64,000 bases of DNA, taken from the NCBI RefSeq assembly GCF_950023065.1, contig NC_088677.1, positions 82,981,469 to 83,045,468 on the forward strand, read 5' to 3'. The position numbers and the translations under genes were made by a program. Position 1 is the stretch's first letter. Each line of letters begins with the position of its first letter. Below the pieces are notes generated by a model. That model was given only the letters and a program-made list of their open reading frames with translations. It made no database searches and was not told the DNA's origin. Origin of the DNA: Planococcus citri. Taxonomy: Eukaryota > Arthropoda > Insecta > Hemiptera > Pseudococcidae. Positions 1 through 10,977 of this stretch are shown piece by piece.

Positions 1-946
1 ACATCTTTATTAGTATATTCGATATCGACTGGATCGAGTACATCGAGGATGCTGTGGTTTAGATTGAATACCACTGGCTCATCTGATTTACCGTACATAC
101 TATCGAGTTTTTCATCTTTTTTCGTGTTCTTATATGGTTGCGTTTTAAAAATATTGATTCCACAATATTTCTTGAAAAAGCTACACATATCGTACTCGAG
201 TTTATTTAAATTGAGAATTTCCCAACTTGCGTAATCTGGTTTCGATCCATGAGATATTCCGCCAGGCTTGTATAATTCTTTCTTGATATCGTAAAGAAAA
301 GCGCCATCAGATGTGTATTTGAACCATTTCTTCTCAGTTGGAACAAGCTCGTTGCGTTTGACAAAAGGAGAAAAAGCATTCCAAAATAAGCATTTATCTT
401 GTTTCGTCGCAGTGAAATAGATCTTTTCATTCACTTCTTCTAAATTCTTCCAATAATCGCTCCAGTAAATTTTCCAAATATAAGCATCGATTATTGGAAG
501 AATTTAGAAGAAGTGAATGAAAAGATCTATTTCACTGCGACGAAACAAGATAAATGCTTATTTTGGAATGCTTTTTCTCCTTTTGTCAAACGCAACGAGC
601 TTGTTCCAACTGAGAAGAAATGGTTCAAATACACATCTGATGGCGCTTTTCTTTACGATATCAAGAAAGAATTATACAAGCCTGGCGGAATATCTCATGG
701 ATCGAAACCAGATTACGCAAGTTGGGAAATTCTCAATTTAAATAAACTCGAGTACGATATGTGTAGCTTTTTCAAGAAATATTGTGGAATCAATATTTTT
801 AAAACGCAACCATATAAGAACACGAAAAAAGATGAAAAACTCGATAGTATGTACGGTAAATCAGATGAGCCAGTGGTATTCAATCTAAACCACAGCATCC
901 TCGATGTACTCGATCCAGTCGATATCGAATATACTAATAAAGATGT
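1..946. repeat. Large near-perfect inverted repeat (arms 1-459 and 488-946)
   Basis: The left arm (1-459) is the reverse complement of the right arm (488-946), separated by a spacer of about 28 bases at 460-487. The right arm is the opening part of the gypsy pol frame, so the left arm is an inverted copy of the same coding DNA. The arms look identical over the stretches I compared. Position 1 pairs with 946, so the palindrome may continue outside the window. It could be a genuine fold-back insertion, a rearrangement made during retrotransposition, or an assembly or amplification hairpin artefact at a contig edge. Confidence 0.93.
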
Positions 947-3900
947 GTCGCCGAAAATAACAGTCCAGTTCGGTAAAATCGATGTCGATGCACTTATTGA
1001 CAATGGTTGCTCTCATGTTCTCATGAATGAGAGTGTTTATGAACGAATCGTTGCAGCGTACCCAGAACTGAAGAAAAGTGAAGTAAAAGCTGATGGTATG
1101 GGACAAAAGTTTTCTCTAGCTGCAACCAAAGCTCATCCAAAAATCACGAAAATGGCTTATATACCTATGAGCTTTCCGACACAAAAACCGAGCAAGAGTG
1201 TATTTAATATTCAGGCATTTATCGTCAAAGACCTGAATACACCGTTGATTTTGGGTCGAAATCTGATGCGTTCATTCGAGTTAGTAATTCATACCTCCAA
1301 GAATTACATCGAGTTGACAGATCCAACAGTAACATCCCTCCAGAATAAAACATTCAAGATTCACTATAAAGATTCTGTCAAAAACGCTATGAATTTCGAG
1401 TTAAAAAGAGATCCGAAGCAGTATCCCTTAGAAGAGGTCCAGTATATCATGTCTACGAAGCCTGAAGAGATATTTTCGATCAGCGAGAATCCATCTTATG
1501 TCATCTGTACCGAGTTGCTGTATAAAATAGAAGAAGCTGTCGAGGGTACAGAACTCTCGAATAAACATAAAGGTACGTTAAGAAGACATATTCATAATAA
1601 TTATGAGACTTTCGAAAATCGAATCGGGTTGTGCAATTGTTACGAGCACAGATTCGCATTTGTAGGTAACAAACTTCCCCCTCCACATAAGGTATGGTGT
1701 AAATCAAGACCAATTCCACATCGTTACGAAGACGGTGTCCACGAAATTATACGTAAGTGGAAAAAAGAAGGAAAAGTGGTTGAAAGACAATCACCATATA
1801 AGTTAGGTCTCGTCTATGTGGATAAAGGAGGTGGAAAAGTCCGTATATGTTTGGATGGAAGACCACTTAATGAATACATCCTTAGACACTCGACTGAACC
1901 GCCAAATATTAACAATATGCGGATGAAGTTTAAGGACATGAAATATTTTTCGATTTTCGATTTCAATAATGGTTTTCTCCAAATAAAATTAGCAGAAGAT
2001 CAACAGTGTGTTCTATCTTTCACGATCGACGGTATTCCCTTTGTTATGACGGTTGTGGGTTTTGGTACCGAAGATAGCTTAGCTGCTTTCGTTTACGCAC
2101 TTCGACTAGTTTTACGTGGTTGTGAAGATTTCACCGGTGTATACGTCGATGACGTCATAATATACTCGAGAACGATAGAAGAGCACCTCGAACATATTCG
2201 TATATTCCTTGAAAAGGTGAAAGCTGCTGGAATGACACTTAATCTTCGGAAGACCCAATGGTGTCAAACTCGAATAAAATACCTTGGAATGATATTTTCC
2301 GACGAAGGCGTACAGGTTGATCCAGAAAAGATTGAGCCAATCTTAAATTTCGAGTTGCCAAAAGATGTAAAGAGCCTCCAGCAATTTCTTGGTATGTTCC
2401 AATACTACCGAGAATATATGGCCAGAATTAGCGTGCTGTGTGCTCCTCTTTACGCATTGACTACAGTTGGAAAAGGTGCAATAGTGTGGACTGAAGAAAA
2501 CATCAAACATTTCGAATTGCTTAAAAAAGAACTTGCAAACGAGACACTATTGACCTATCCTGATTTCGAGAAGCCATTCTACATATACACTGATGCTTCC
2601 ACGAAAGCTATCGCAGGTGTAGTAATGCAGCCGAGTCGAAAAAATGATAAAGACTTAATGATGCCTATCGCATTTACCTCTCGAGTGTTGAAAGGATATG
2701 AAAAATCTTATTCGATAATGGAACTCGAACTTTTGGCAATTATTCATCTTCTCGCCAAGAATTACTATCTTTTGGCTGGTAATAAAGTTCATTTGTATAC
2801 TGATAACATAGCAGTAACATACCTCAAGAAAAATGAACTTCTACCTAATCGAATCATGAAATGGTTGCTGTATTTAGATAATTTCAGAATCGATATTCGA
2901 CACATCGCTGGAGCAGATAACTCGATTGCTGATTTTTTATCAAGATACACCTTTAACATTACCGAAAACGATAAAAATTTTACCATCTTTCTATTCGATT
3001 ACAAAACGCCAAAGTGTTTATTCACAGAATTTAGACGACTTCGATCAATCCAAAACAACGATGAAATTATACAAGCATGTATCAAGAAATACCCAGAACG
3101 TACTCGAGTTGATAAAAAATTGAACTTGGTTATTTATCAGAATCACAATGACCAAGAATGGCGAATATTTATTCCAAAGAGTTTACAACGCGAGATAATT
3201 CAACACTATCATTATGAATACGGTCATGTTGGAATTACTCGATTGATTCGCATTATACGAAGACATTTTGATTGGCCTGGATTAACAACTCAAGTCTGCC
3301 AATTTGTGAATGATTGTATTTCATGCCAAATTTCAATGCGGTCAACTACTCGATTATATGGTCCAATCCAAACCCTCGCTTCTGAACGCTTCAACGAAAT
3401 ATTGTGTTTGGATAATTTTGGACCAATTCCAAGCAGTACAGCTGGCGTCGATACTGTATTTGTGATCGAAGACCATTTCACCAAATTCGTCAAGTTATAC
3501 CCATTAAAAGTCGTGACTTCTGCAAATATACTCGAGCGAATGATTCTTTGGATAAATGAATTTGGACTACCTAAAATAGTTCTTAGTGATAACGGTCCTC
3601 AATTTACTTCCCGTTATTGGAGAAAATTTTGGTTAAAAAGAGGAGTCCAAATACGATACACGTCAAGATACACACCAAATAGTAATCCGGCTGAAAGAGT
3701 TATGAGCACAATTGGTTCGAGTATGAGAAAGTATATTGCTGATAAACAAAAGTCATGGTGTCGGATACTACCAGATATCGAGCGTAAATTAAACTATACG
3801 GAAAGTACTGTGACGGGTTGTATACCCTATGAAGCAGTTCGTAGACGTTTAGTACCTGATCCGCTAGTTGATATAATTAAACAACGAAAATTACCACTCA

Positions 3901-4226
3901 ATATAAATCAGCGAATACTCGAAAATCAGAAAAAGAGCCATGAACGTCGACAAAATTATTTCCATAAAGTTCACAAACCTGTGATACTTGATATTGGTGA
4001 AAGAGTGTTTGTGAAAAATAGACCTGTATCGTCAAAGGAGAAAGGAGTAGCTGCTAAACTATCACATCAATGGAAAGGTCCCTATAAAGTTATCGATAAA
4101 CCTTTCATCAACGTATATGAACTCGAAGATGAGAAAAATCCAGGATATATTATTCGAGAAAATATCCGTCATCTTCGAAAGTATAACCCAGCTACAGACG
4201 ATACTGTCCAACCACCGATAGAATAG
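513..4226 (+). CDS. pol: Ty3/gypsy-type Pol polyprotein, 5' truncated (protease, RT, RNase H, integrase)
   Basis: This long open frame carries the gypsy Pol domains in order. An aspartic-protease-like segment has DNG where DTG/DSG is expected, with a later ILGRN motif (residues about 160-255). Reverse transcriptase follows, with YVDD at about residue 547. RNase H comes next (YTDAS and TDN motifs, then an ADxxSR end). Integrase has an HHCC zinc finger (H...H...CxxC at about 900-935) and a DDE core (LDNFG, SDNGPQF, PAE). A basic chromodomain-like tail precedes the stop. Position 513 is GTG, not ATG. The frame stays open upstream to the palindrome centre, so the real 5' end is missing. No internal stop is present, so the truncation is probably recent. 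In the family, Pol copies genomic RNA to DNA and integrates it. Confidence 0.93.
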   Translation: MNEKIYFTATKQDKCLFWNAFSPFVKRNELVPTEKKWFKYTSDGAFLYDIKKELYKPGGISHGSKPDYASWEILNLNKLEYDMCSFFKKYCGINIFKTQPYKNTKKDEKLDSMYGKSDEPVVFNLNHSILDVLDPVDIEYTNKDVSPKITVQFGKIDVDALIDNGCSHVLMNESVYERIVAAYPELKKSEVKADGMGQKFSLAATKAHPKITKMAYIPMSFPTQKPSKSVFNIQAFIVKDLNTPLILGRNLMRSFELVIHTSKNYIELTDPTVTSLQNKTFKIHYKDSVKNAMNFELKRDPKQYPLEEVQYIMSTKPEEIFSISENPSYVICTELLYKIEEAVEGTELSNKHKGTLRRHIHNNYETFENRIGLCNCYEHRFAFVGNKLPPPHKVWCKSRPIPHRYEDGVHEIIRKWKKEGKVVERQSPYKLGLVYVDKGGGKVRICLDGRPLNEYILRHSTEPPNINNMRMKFKDMKYFSIFDFNNGFLQIKLAEDQQCVLSFTIDGIPFVMTVVGFGTEDSLAAFVYALRLVLRGCEDFTGVYVDDVIIYSRTIEEHLEHIRIFLEKVKAAGMTLNLRKTQWCQTRIKYLGMIFSDEGVQVDPEKIEPILNFELPKDVKSLQQFLGMFQYYREYMARISVLCAPLYALTTVGKGAIVWTEENIKHFELLKKELANETLLTYPDFEKPFYIYTDASTKAIAGVVMQPSRKNDKDLMMPIAFTSRVLKGYEKSYSIMELELLAIIHLLAKNYYLLAGNKVHLYTDNIAVTYLKKNELLPNRIMKWLLYLDNFRIDIRHIAGADNSIADFLSRYTFNITENDKNFTIFLFDYKTPKCLFTEFRRLRSIQNNDEIIQACIKKYPERTRVDKKLNLVIYQNHNDQEWRIFIPKSLQREIIQHYHYEYGHVGITRLIRIIRRHFDWPGLTTQVCQFVNDCISCQISMRSTTRLYGPIQTLASERFNEILCLDNFGPIPSSTAGVDTVFVIEDHFTKFVKLYPLKVVTSANILERMILWINEFGLPKIVLSDNGPQFTSRYWRKFWLKRGVQIRYTSRYTPNSNPAERVMSTIGSSMRKYIADKQKSWCRILPDIERKLNYTESTVTGCIPYEAVRRRLVPDPLVDIIKQRKLPLNINQRILENQKKSHERRQNYFHKVHKPVILDIGERVFVKNRPVSSKEKGVAAKLSHQWKGPYKVIDKPFINVYELEDEKNPGYIIRENIRHLRKYNPATDDTVQPPIE

Positions 4227-4358
4227 GAGCCTTTGTCTACTCGTCTTAGTCTTCTATGTCTTTCCCTCTTTATTTTTAATTTATTCTAGTTATTATTTTT
4301 CAATAGTTTGTAAAAAGTCTAAAGTCTCTCTTAGAAATATTCTAACCTATTTTCGTGT

Positions 4359-6704
4359 ATGATTTTAAAATGTTTACAGAATGATTTGTTCGCGACCTGT
4401 CGCCAAAACCATATACACCCAATCATTAACTCGAGTCCTGAAAATCTGAAGAAAACATTCTCAGCGGAAGATCTTGACACTCGAGTATTCGTCATACGAA
4501 ACGACCAAGAAGATACTCTCACAATCAAGAAACAAAACGTCAGATGTCCGATTGCCGAGATCATCGAGATCTCCGTTTCCGCACTCGATTTACCCGCACC
4601 TTTATCTGGACATATCATGGAAGCTGAAATTCAACGGGTAGAGTTGTATATTCGAGAGTACCTTCTAGCCATCTTCACCGCTGATCGCCTATCACCTTGT
4701 AAGAAGTGTCTTATTCCGAAGGAGACGCCGAATTTACGTGATTTACCATCTTTAATCGCGGTCGAAGTTGAAGGCCTAACTGAATTTTTGTTCGAGCAAA
4801 TGGAGACGCTTTATCGACCAATATCGCCCACTACTCCGGTTCCAGTTCAACAATCGGAGTCAACTCCAACGATACGTCGAGCATTTTCCGCACCCTCGGT
4901 TTTTTCATTCGAATACGTGGAAAATCAGCCCGAAGCAGTTGCAGCGAAGTCGAGTGAACCGGCTATTGACTTGACGCAAGATGAAGAACCGATTAACATC
5001 TCCGATAGCAGTAGCGATATTGTATTCGAATTATTAAATCAAACGATTCGTCAAGTATCAATCCCTTCCTTCAACGACGAAGCTTCAACTTCCCACTCGA
5101 CTGAATTCGAAAATTTAACGGTGTCACTTACTCGATTACCTGCTCCTCTCAAAAGCGCATTGAAGAGCCCCGATGAAGGTCTACCGCCGGCGAAGAAATT
5201 AAGCTACGAAGAAGACGTGAACGGTGAAAAGAAAACAGTCTGTTTTCGGTTTCCTGACTCGAAGACTGTTCCACTTCAACAACCGAAACCGAGCGAAGAT
5301 GATCCTTCAGTGGAGAGCATTTTGGCAAGCCTCCGTCAGAACTCTATCATGGCTGAGCTCAACCTTCATGACCTAATTCCACCACAGAGTCGACCATCAA
5401 CATTGCCAATGGGCGAATCTCATGCGAGTTCAACGCCAGCTCCATTAGCTGCGGCAACTCCTTCCACTGACGTCGCTATTGTCACTGTTGAAAATGAGAA
5501 AGTCGAAAATTCGAGTTCAACGTTAGCTTCGGCTACGGCAACTCAATCAGCAGGCGAAGCGATGCAGATCGAAAATGTCACCGAGAACATCGAAGAATCG
5601 GTCCAACCAGCTCCATTAGCTGAAGTTTCTCAACAAGCAGCTCCTGCCGTCGCTGCTGTTCCTGTAGAAAATGTTATCGCTCCCGTCATATTACCACCAC
5701 CTCAACCAGCGTACGTCACAGCGAAGTTTCCTCGATTGAATTATGCCGAGATCGATGGTATTCAGATTTTCTGCCATGATTTAATAGACGACGATGATAT
5801 TCCGGTATGTACTCTACGACCGTATATACCAACCGAGTGGCCAGCTAGTTACCAACCTTACATATTCCAATGGGATCCAACTGATCGAGTGTTTGAACAA
5901 CTTGCCGTGAATCTATGGGATGCTTTGATCCGAGGAACCTATGTCCACTATAAAATCGTGGTGCCAAGATTCGAATACTATGATAAGCGGCAGTCCTTCG
6001 AATGGCCAAGAATAGATATCGAAGCGGTTACGTGGCGAAATCATTTGAACTTGGTCCGCTCGACTTTTCGCAATGAGGTTTATCCACGTGAACACGTTTT
6101 CCGTCCGAGATGGTCATACGATAACCAGACCAACATGAAACATCTTGTCACAGTTCTCGGAAAAATAGCCAACGATAATGTCGAGATAATCATCGATCCG
6201 ACTTTACAAGTATCGTTGATCAACACCGCCGCACTTGAGTATTTCGATCCCTTCGTATCGTTCGATTTCGAGTTTCTCCGCCATCCTAAAGTTGTATACG
6301 TGCCTTGGAAGGACGAGTTCCGGCTAGTTGTACGTCGAAAAGTGAACGTACCATTGAAATTAACTCCCGGTATCGAGCGCAACAAAAACGATGTCCATTG
6401 GTTTCCGTGCTATGTTGCTAATTTCCAAACTACTAAGAAAATCGAGGCTCATCACGGTACGATAATCTTAGGTGTGCGAGACATCGGACCATTGATCAAA
6501 ACTTACGATCCTATCGCCGTTTCAATCAATCTCCGAGGACCGCCAGCAGTCCCTTATTCGAGAACGGTCAGGTGTAAGGAGAAGGTACCTCGAGTTCGCA
6601 TGATCGGTCTCCTTCGAAGCTTACGAGCGATGGATCGCTTCAAGGTACGAGATAATTTCTACCCAGTCGAAGAATATCTCATCCGTAAGACGAGTAAAAA
6701 TTAA
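4359..6704 (+). CDS. Second ORF of the gypsy element; unknown, with a degenerate protease-like C-terminus
   Basis: This is a 781-residue frame starting with ATG 132 bases after pol, in the place where errantiviruses carry env. I see no signal peptide, membrane helix or fusion-peptide pattern. The first 150 residues are mixed. Residues about 150-450 are rich in Ser, Pro, Thr, Ala and Glu and look disordered. Residues about 450-780 look folded. In that part, IIDPTLQVSLIN followed about 90 residues later by TIILGVRDIG resembles the two halves of a retropepsin, with the catalytic DTG replaced by DPT. If so, it is a protease-fold domain without the active aspartate triad. It could instead be a displaced Gag or an unrelated accessory protein. 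The intact frame argues that it was recently functional. Confidence 0.6.
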   Translation: MILKCLQNDLFATCRQNHIHPIINSSPENLKKTFSAEDLDTRVFVIRNDQEDTLTIKKQNVRCPIAEIIEISVSALDLPAPLSGHIMEAEIQRVELYIREYLLAIFTADRLSPCKKCLIPKETPNLRDLPSLIAVEVEGLTEFLFEQMETLYRPISPTTPVPVQQSESTPTIRRAFSAPSVFSFEYVENQPEAVAAKSSEPAIDLTQDEEPINISDSSSDIVFELLNQTIRQVSIPSFNDEASTSHSTEFENLTVSLTRLPAPLKSALKSPDEGLPPAKKLSYEEDVNGEKKTVCFRFPDSKTVPLQQPKPSEDDPSVESILASLRQNSIMAELNLHDLIPPQSRPSTLPMGESHASSTPAPLAAATPSTDVAIVTVENEKVENSSSTLASATATQSAGEAMQIENVTENIEESVQPAPLAEVSQQAAPAVAAVPVENVIAPVILPPPQPAYVTAKFPRLNYAEIDGIQIFCHDLIDDDDIPVCTLRPYIPTEWPASYQPYIFQWDPTDRVFEQLAVNLWDALIRGTYVHYKIVVPRFEYYDKRQSFEWPRIDIEAVTWRNHLNLVRSTFRNEVYPREHVFRPRWSYDNQTNMKHLVTVLGKIANDNVEIIIDPTLQVSLINTAALEYFDPFVSFDFEFLRHPKVVYVPWKDEFRLVVRRKVNVPLKLTPGIERNKNDVHWFPCYVANFQTTKKIEAHHGTIILGVRDIGPLIKTYDPIAVSINLRGPPAVPYSRTVRCKEKVPRVRMIGLLRSLRAMDRFKVRDNFYPVEEYLIRKTSKN

Positions 6705-7999
6705 GTGGTATATTCAAAATTTTTCCTTTTTGTTAATTTTTGGTTTTTTCTTTTGAAATTTTTCATTTCGAGTTGTATTATTAGTATTACCGTGAATATT
6801 CTATATGTATCTCGATTATTGTTTATGGGTAATGTGTTCTTTGGCGATGGCCTATTTTTCATGTTGTTCTTTTTGTTATTGTTTTTTCTATGTTTTTTAC
6901 CTTTTCATTATTAATCATACTCGAGTTTAAATTAGCTGTTTTTTTTTTTTTTTTTTCAATAGTCATTGTTAATTGTTAATCTTTCAATAGTTTAACATAA
7001 TTTTTTTCAGTCTTGCATTCGAGTTTTCCCTTCCACAGATTTTCTTTTTGGCAGGGGGAGAAATTATGTGCTATAGACGAGCCTAAATAGAAATAGTTAG
7101 GCAAAACTTGGTACATAATTTCAATGAGCCCATCTCAAGGTTAAAATCTATGGTGGGAAACTCGAGTGATTATGACAATAGGTAATACCTACCTATTCTT
7201 CAGTATGTTTTTTCAACTCGATTAAGAACGTGCGTTCGTTTTTTGTATTTTTTATCTTAAAATTTTCCTGCCATTTCATGGCTGTATTCGAGTATTTGGT
7301 TTAACTATTTTTTGAACTAATTAAATGAATTAATTCTCCGGTAACGCGAGTGTTATTTGTGTTGCTATGAACTTATTTCACTAATTAGTTGGACTTCAAT
7401 TCAAATGGAGTAAGTTTCCTGGTCGAGTTACCGGCAGGCTGAGGGAAATCCTCTAGCCAATATGTTGGTCAGCATTTAGGTTCTTATTTCAAAGTAAAGG
7501 GCTACGACATAATCTATGAATAGATTTAGTCCAAACTACTATTGATATGGTCAAGGTAATGATTAGGTTAATGGTAAAGTAGTTAGAATTCATCTGAATG
7601 ATCTAGGTAAGGATTTAAACAGTGATTCAATCTGAATAATCTAGGTATAGATTTAGTAGATTTCCAACTATTTCGACTTGCTTGCAATGTCTAGAAATGT
7701 ACGTAATTTTATTACAATTCGAGTTTTTATTACACTGGGATACGTTCCAACCATGATTGTGTAAGATGTAGGTTCAACCTACTATGTAAATAGTTTCCCC
7801 TTCTCTTTGGTGAAATATTGATTGAAAATTATCTTCGTGAATTTTAGTTAAAATTAGAGCATTTTTGTATTATGTGGGTAGGTAGGTTTGTCTTATCCTA
7901 ATCCAAACCCATCCCAATATTTCCTAATCGTGAATTTTCCTAATACCTATTTTCCTCATTATTTGTTCCTAGTTCAAAAATTCTCTTTAATTCCTAATC
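6705..7999 (+). other. Gypsy 3' region with polypurine tract and probable start of a 3' LTR
   Basis: No credible gene is present. A purine run at 7051-7061 (GCAGGGGGAGA) lies just before TGTGCTATAGACG at 7067. That is the expected arrangement of a polypurine tract and an LTR beginning with TG. The LTR end cannot be placed because the 5' LTR is absent. The motif TTCGAGT/CTCGAGT recurs here (for example near 6920, 7018, 7160, 7288 and 7718) as it does in the coding part, which supports one element continuing to roughly 7.9 kb. The boundary with the copia element below 8000 is not resolved. Confidence 0.5.
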
Positions 8000-9845
8000 C
8001 TACACCACAAAACCAATTTCCATTCTGTGCTGTTCAAAACGTATTTTCGGCAAACCTTTTGTAAATACATCCGCCGTCTGCTGATCTGTTGAAATATATT
8101 TCAAATTAATGCTATTATCAGCAGATTTCTCTTTTATAAAATGATATTTTATATCAATGTGTTTTAATCTTTTGAAATCGTTTTGACGAACAGCACTAAT
8201 ACATGGCTGATTATCTTCGTAAATCGTTATCGGTGAATCAATATTTATTTTAATGCTGTGAAGTAAGTTTTTTAACCACATAGCTTCACGTACTGCTTCT
8301 GAAGCAGATATGTATTCTGCCTCCATACTCGAGAGAGCAACGCAACGTTGGCGTTTTGTGCTCCAGCTTATCGGGTATGATTCAAATAGCTTGAAAAAGA
8401 AGCCGCTCGTGCTATGCCTTGTGGTTTCATCATCAGCAAAACTTGAATCAGCATAGCCAGTTAAAATGTCTACTTTATCGCTATCTTTCTTCTTGAAATA
8501 TAATTTTAAATCTAGCGAACCTTTAACATATCGCAAAACACGCTTTATTAAAGTCCACACAAGAAGATTATTTTTAGTCTGATAGCGACTTAGTAGATTT
8601 ACACAAAAACACAAATCAGGCCTCGTACACAACATGGCATACATCAAACAACCGATTGCGCTTTGACAAGGTTTAGTTCCCTCTAATTTTTTATCAAGTT
8701 CAACGTGATCCAATTTAATTTCAATTGGAATTGTATTTGGCTTGCATTGATCCATATTGAACTTTTTAAGCACACTGTTCAAGTAAACAGCTTGATCCAA
8801 AGATATGCAATTATTACCAATACGATTTACTCTTATCCCAAGAAATAATTTCACTGGGCCTAGATCAACCATTTTAAAATGTTTAGTTAGCTGCATTTTA
8901 ATGAAGTTCATTTTTTGTTTTGATTTACAAGCAATTAAAACATCATCTACATATAATATAACATATACTAATTCATTAGAATTTTCTAAAATATACAGAC
9001 ATGGATCATAATATGAATTTTTAAAACCAAGTTTTTTCAAAATATAATCGAATTTTTGATACCAGCATCGTGATGATTGTTTTAAACCATAAATTGATTT
9101 TTTCAATAAACATACTTGACCAGACCTTTTTGGAATACCAGGAGGTACTTTCATATAGATTTTCTCTTTTAAATCACCATTGAGAAAAGCTGTAGTTACA
9201 TCCATATGATCAAGTAGCAAATCAAATTGGACTGCTAGTGCCACTAATAAACGAAAAGTTGAAATTCGAGCCACAGGGGCAAACGTATCATTATAATCAA
9301 TCCCAAATTTTTGAGAAAAACCTTGGGCAACAACTCGCATTTTATAACGAATTGGATTTCCAAGTTCATCAGTTTTAACAGCAAAAACCCATTTGCTACC
9401 AACAATATTGACATTTTGATCACTTGGAATCGTAACTAATTCCCAGGTATTATTTTCTAATAATGATGCAATTTCACTATCTCTAGCTTTTTCCCATGCA
9501 ACTCTGTCACTACGAGTTTTTATCTCTTCATAATTATTGGGCAAAGAAATAGAAAATGCATCATTACAAACACTTTGATATGTGATACGTTCGCCATACC
9601 AATCTGGCTGTAATTTTATTCGTTTACTAGTGCGGCACTCATTTTCTATACTTTCGGTTTCTTCCTCCTCCTCCCCCTGATCACTGTTTAATCTTTGAGT
9701 TTCATTTTCTGAAGTTTGATTTTTAACTGAATTTTTTGTTTTTGAGAAGGAATCTTCCTCCCACTCAATACTTCTTTCACAAATGAATTTGTTCTGATTT
9801 TTAATTTTTAATTTATAGCCATTTGGTACAACCACTGGGGCGATG
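8000..9845 (-). pseudogene. pol: Copia-type reverse transcriptase and RNase H (3' part of Pol)
   Basis: The minus-strand frame encodes the copia RVT_2 reverse transcriptase: the WKWVF-like N-terminal block, the DVTTAFLNG motif, the GLKQS motif and the YVDD catalytic box at about residue 307. Copia RNase H follows (GYADSSFADD, SSMEAEY, EDNQP and the ADxFTKGL end). The frame is open to its natural stop at 8000. Upstream, the protein should continue into integrase. Instead the sequence breaks at about 9845, where the neighbouring copia pieces run on the other strand. The fragment therefore cannot make a full Pol. Confidence 0.93.
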
Positions 9846-10254
9846 TGTTTCATGGTTGGAGCAGAATGCAGTGTTAATCCTGTTCCTAGTGATGTTGTTG
9901 AATGTGTGCTGGATTCTGGGTCAACTGATCACATTGTCAATGATGAATCGTTACTTACCAACGTCAAAATTCTGAATCCACCCAAAAGAATTCAGATTGC
10001 CAAGAAGGATGAATTCATCCTCGCCACCAAGGTTGGGTCAATTCAAGTCAACACAAATCAAAGTAAACCTGCCGTAATTGAAGGTGTTCTATTCAGTAAA
10101 GAGTTGCCAGGAAATTTATTATCAGTCAAAAAGTTGACAGAAAAGGGTTTTGCAGTTCTTTTCACATCAACTAAGGTGGAGATTCTCAAAAATGGAGAAA
10201 TCATCTTGAATGGTATGTTAAATAAAAGCTTATTTATGGTAAATTGTTGCTCTC
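9846..10254 (+). pseudogene. Copia protease fragment, inverted relative to its RT
   Basis: The plus-strand frame contains the copia protease signature DSGSTDHIVND at about residues 24-34 and the LPGNLLSVKKL segment that precedes the integrase. It begins at the inversion joint near 9845 and runs into an unrelated gag piece near 10245-10254, where the frame changes. The catalytic DSG is kept. In an intact copia element, gag, protease, integrase and RT follow one another on one strand, so this piece has been moved. Confidence 0.85.
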
Positions 10255-10490
10255 CCATTTTTCCAAATTTGAAGGTATGATGGCAGATTTGAAAGCAGCT
10301 GGAGCCAATGTCCAAGATGACGATGTGATTTGTCATCTCCTCCTCACCCTGCCTTCTGAGTATGATGGTGTTATTACTGCCATAGAAACACTTACTGACG
10401 AACGCATTACAATTCCATTTGTGAAGAACCGGTTGTTAGAATATGAGGCGAAGTTGAAAGTGAATGCTATCTTGGTCGGGGAAACACAAA
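10245..10490 (+). pseudogene. gag: Copia Gag fragment (UBN2-like) displaced between protease and integrase
   Basis: Residues from LLSHFSKFEGMMADL through ICHLLLTLPSEYDGV to EYEAKL match the conserved central helical block of copia-type Gag, which is normally upstream of the protease. Here it lies downstream of it and in another frame, followed by a frame change near 10490. It is a short scrambled piece with no start or end of its own. Confidence 0.8.
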
Positions 10491-10965
10491 AAAGGTCAAT
10501 AAAGTTGATAATTTCAAGTTATGGCACCAAAGGCTTGGCCATATTAGTAATACAAAATTTGAAGAAATAATATCTCACAAAATGTTTGAGGGACTAGAGT
10601 ATGAAAATATCGAAATTAATGATGACCTTTGTGTTCCTTGTATCCAGGGTAAGCAAACAAATTTACCATTTAATAAAGAAAAAAGAAATAAGCCCACACG
10701 TCCATTAAATATTATTCATAGTGATGTTTGTGGTCCAATAAATCCTCCTACCATAGATCGAAAAAATTATTTCGTAACTTTTATTGATGGTTATACTCAT
10801 TATACCAAAACTTACCTGATCACTGAAAAATCTGAAGTTTTTGATAAATTTAAAGAGTATGTTGCACAAGCTACTGCTCATTTTGACTTAAAAGTCAATT
10901 CACTCTACTGTGATAATGGAGGTGAATATTTTTCAACTGTTGAATTCAACTTGAAAAATTATTGA
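10490..10965 (+). pseudogene. Copia integrase fragment (zinc finger plus part of the catalytic core)
   Basis: The frame opens with the pre-integrase zinc finger (LWHQRLGH, later CVPCIQGKQ). It continues with the first catalytic Asp (HSDVCGP) and the second (YCDNGGEY), and stops at 10965 before the catalytic Glu. The domain is therefore cut short and inactive. It follows the gag piece after a frame change and lies on the strand opposite to the RT fragment. Confidence 0.88.
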
Positions 10966-10977
10966 GCATGGAGAGCC

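Noticed and set aside
6705..6914. Hydrophobic 69-codon ORF after the gypsy ORF2
   Set aside because: It is a T-rich stretch giving Phe/Leu codons and starts with a non-ATG codon; no evidence of a gene.
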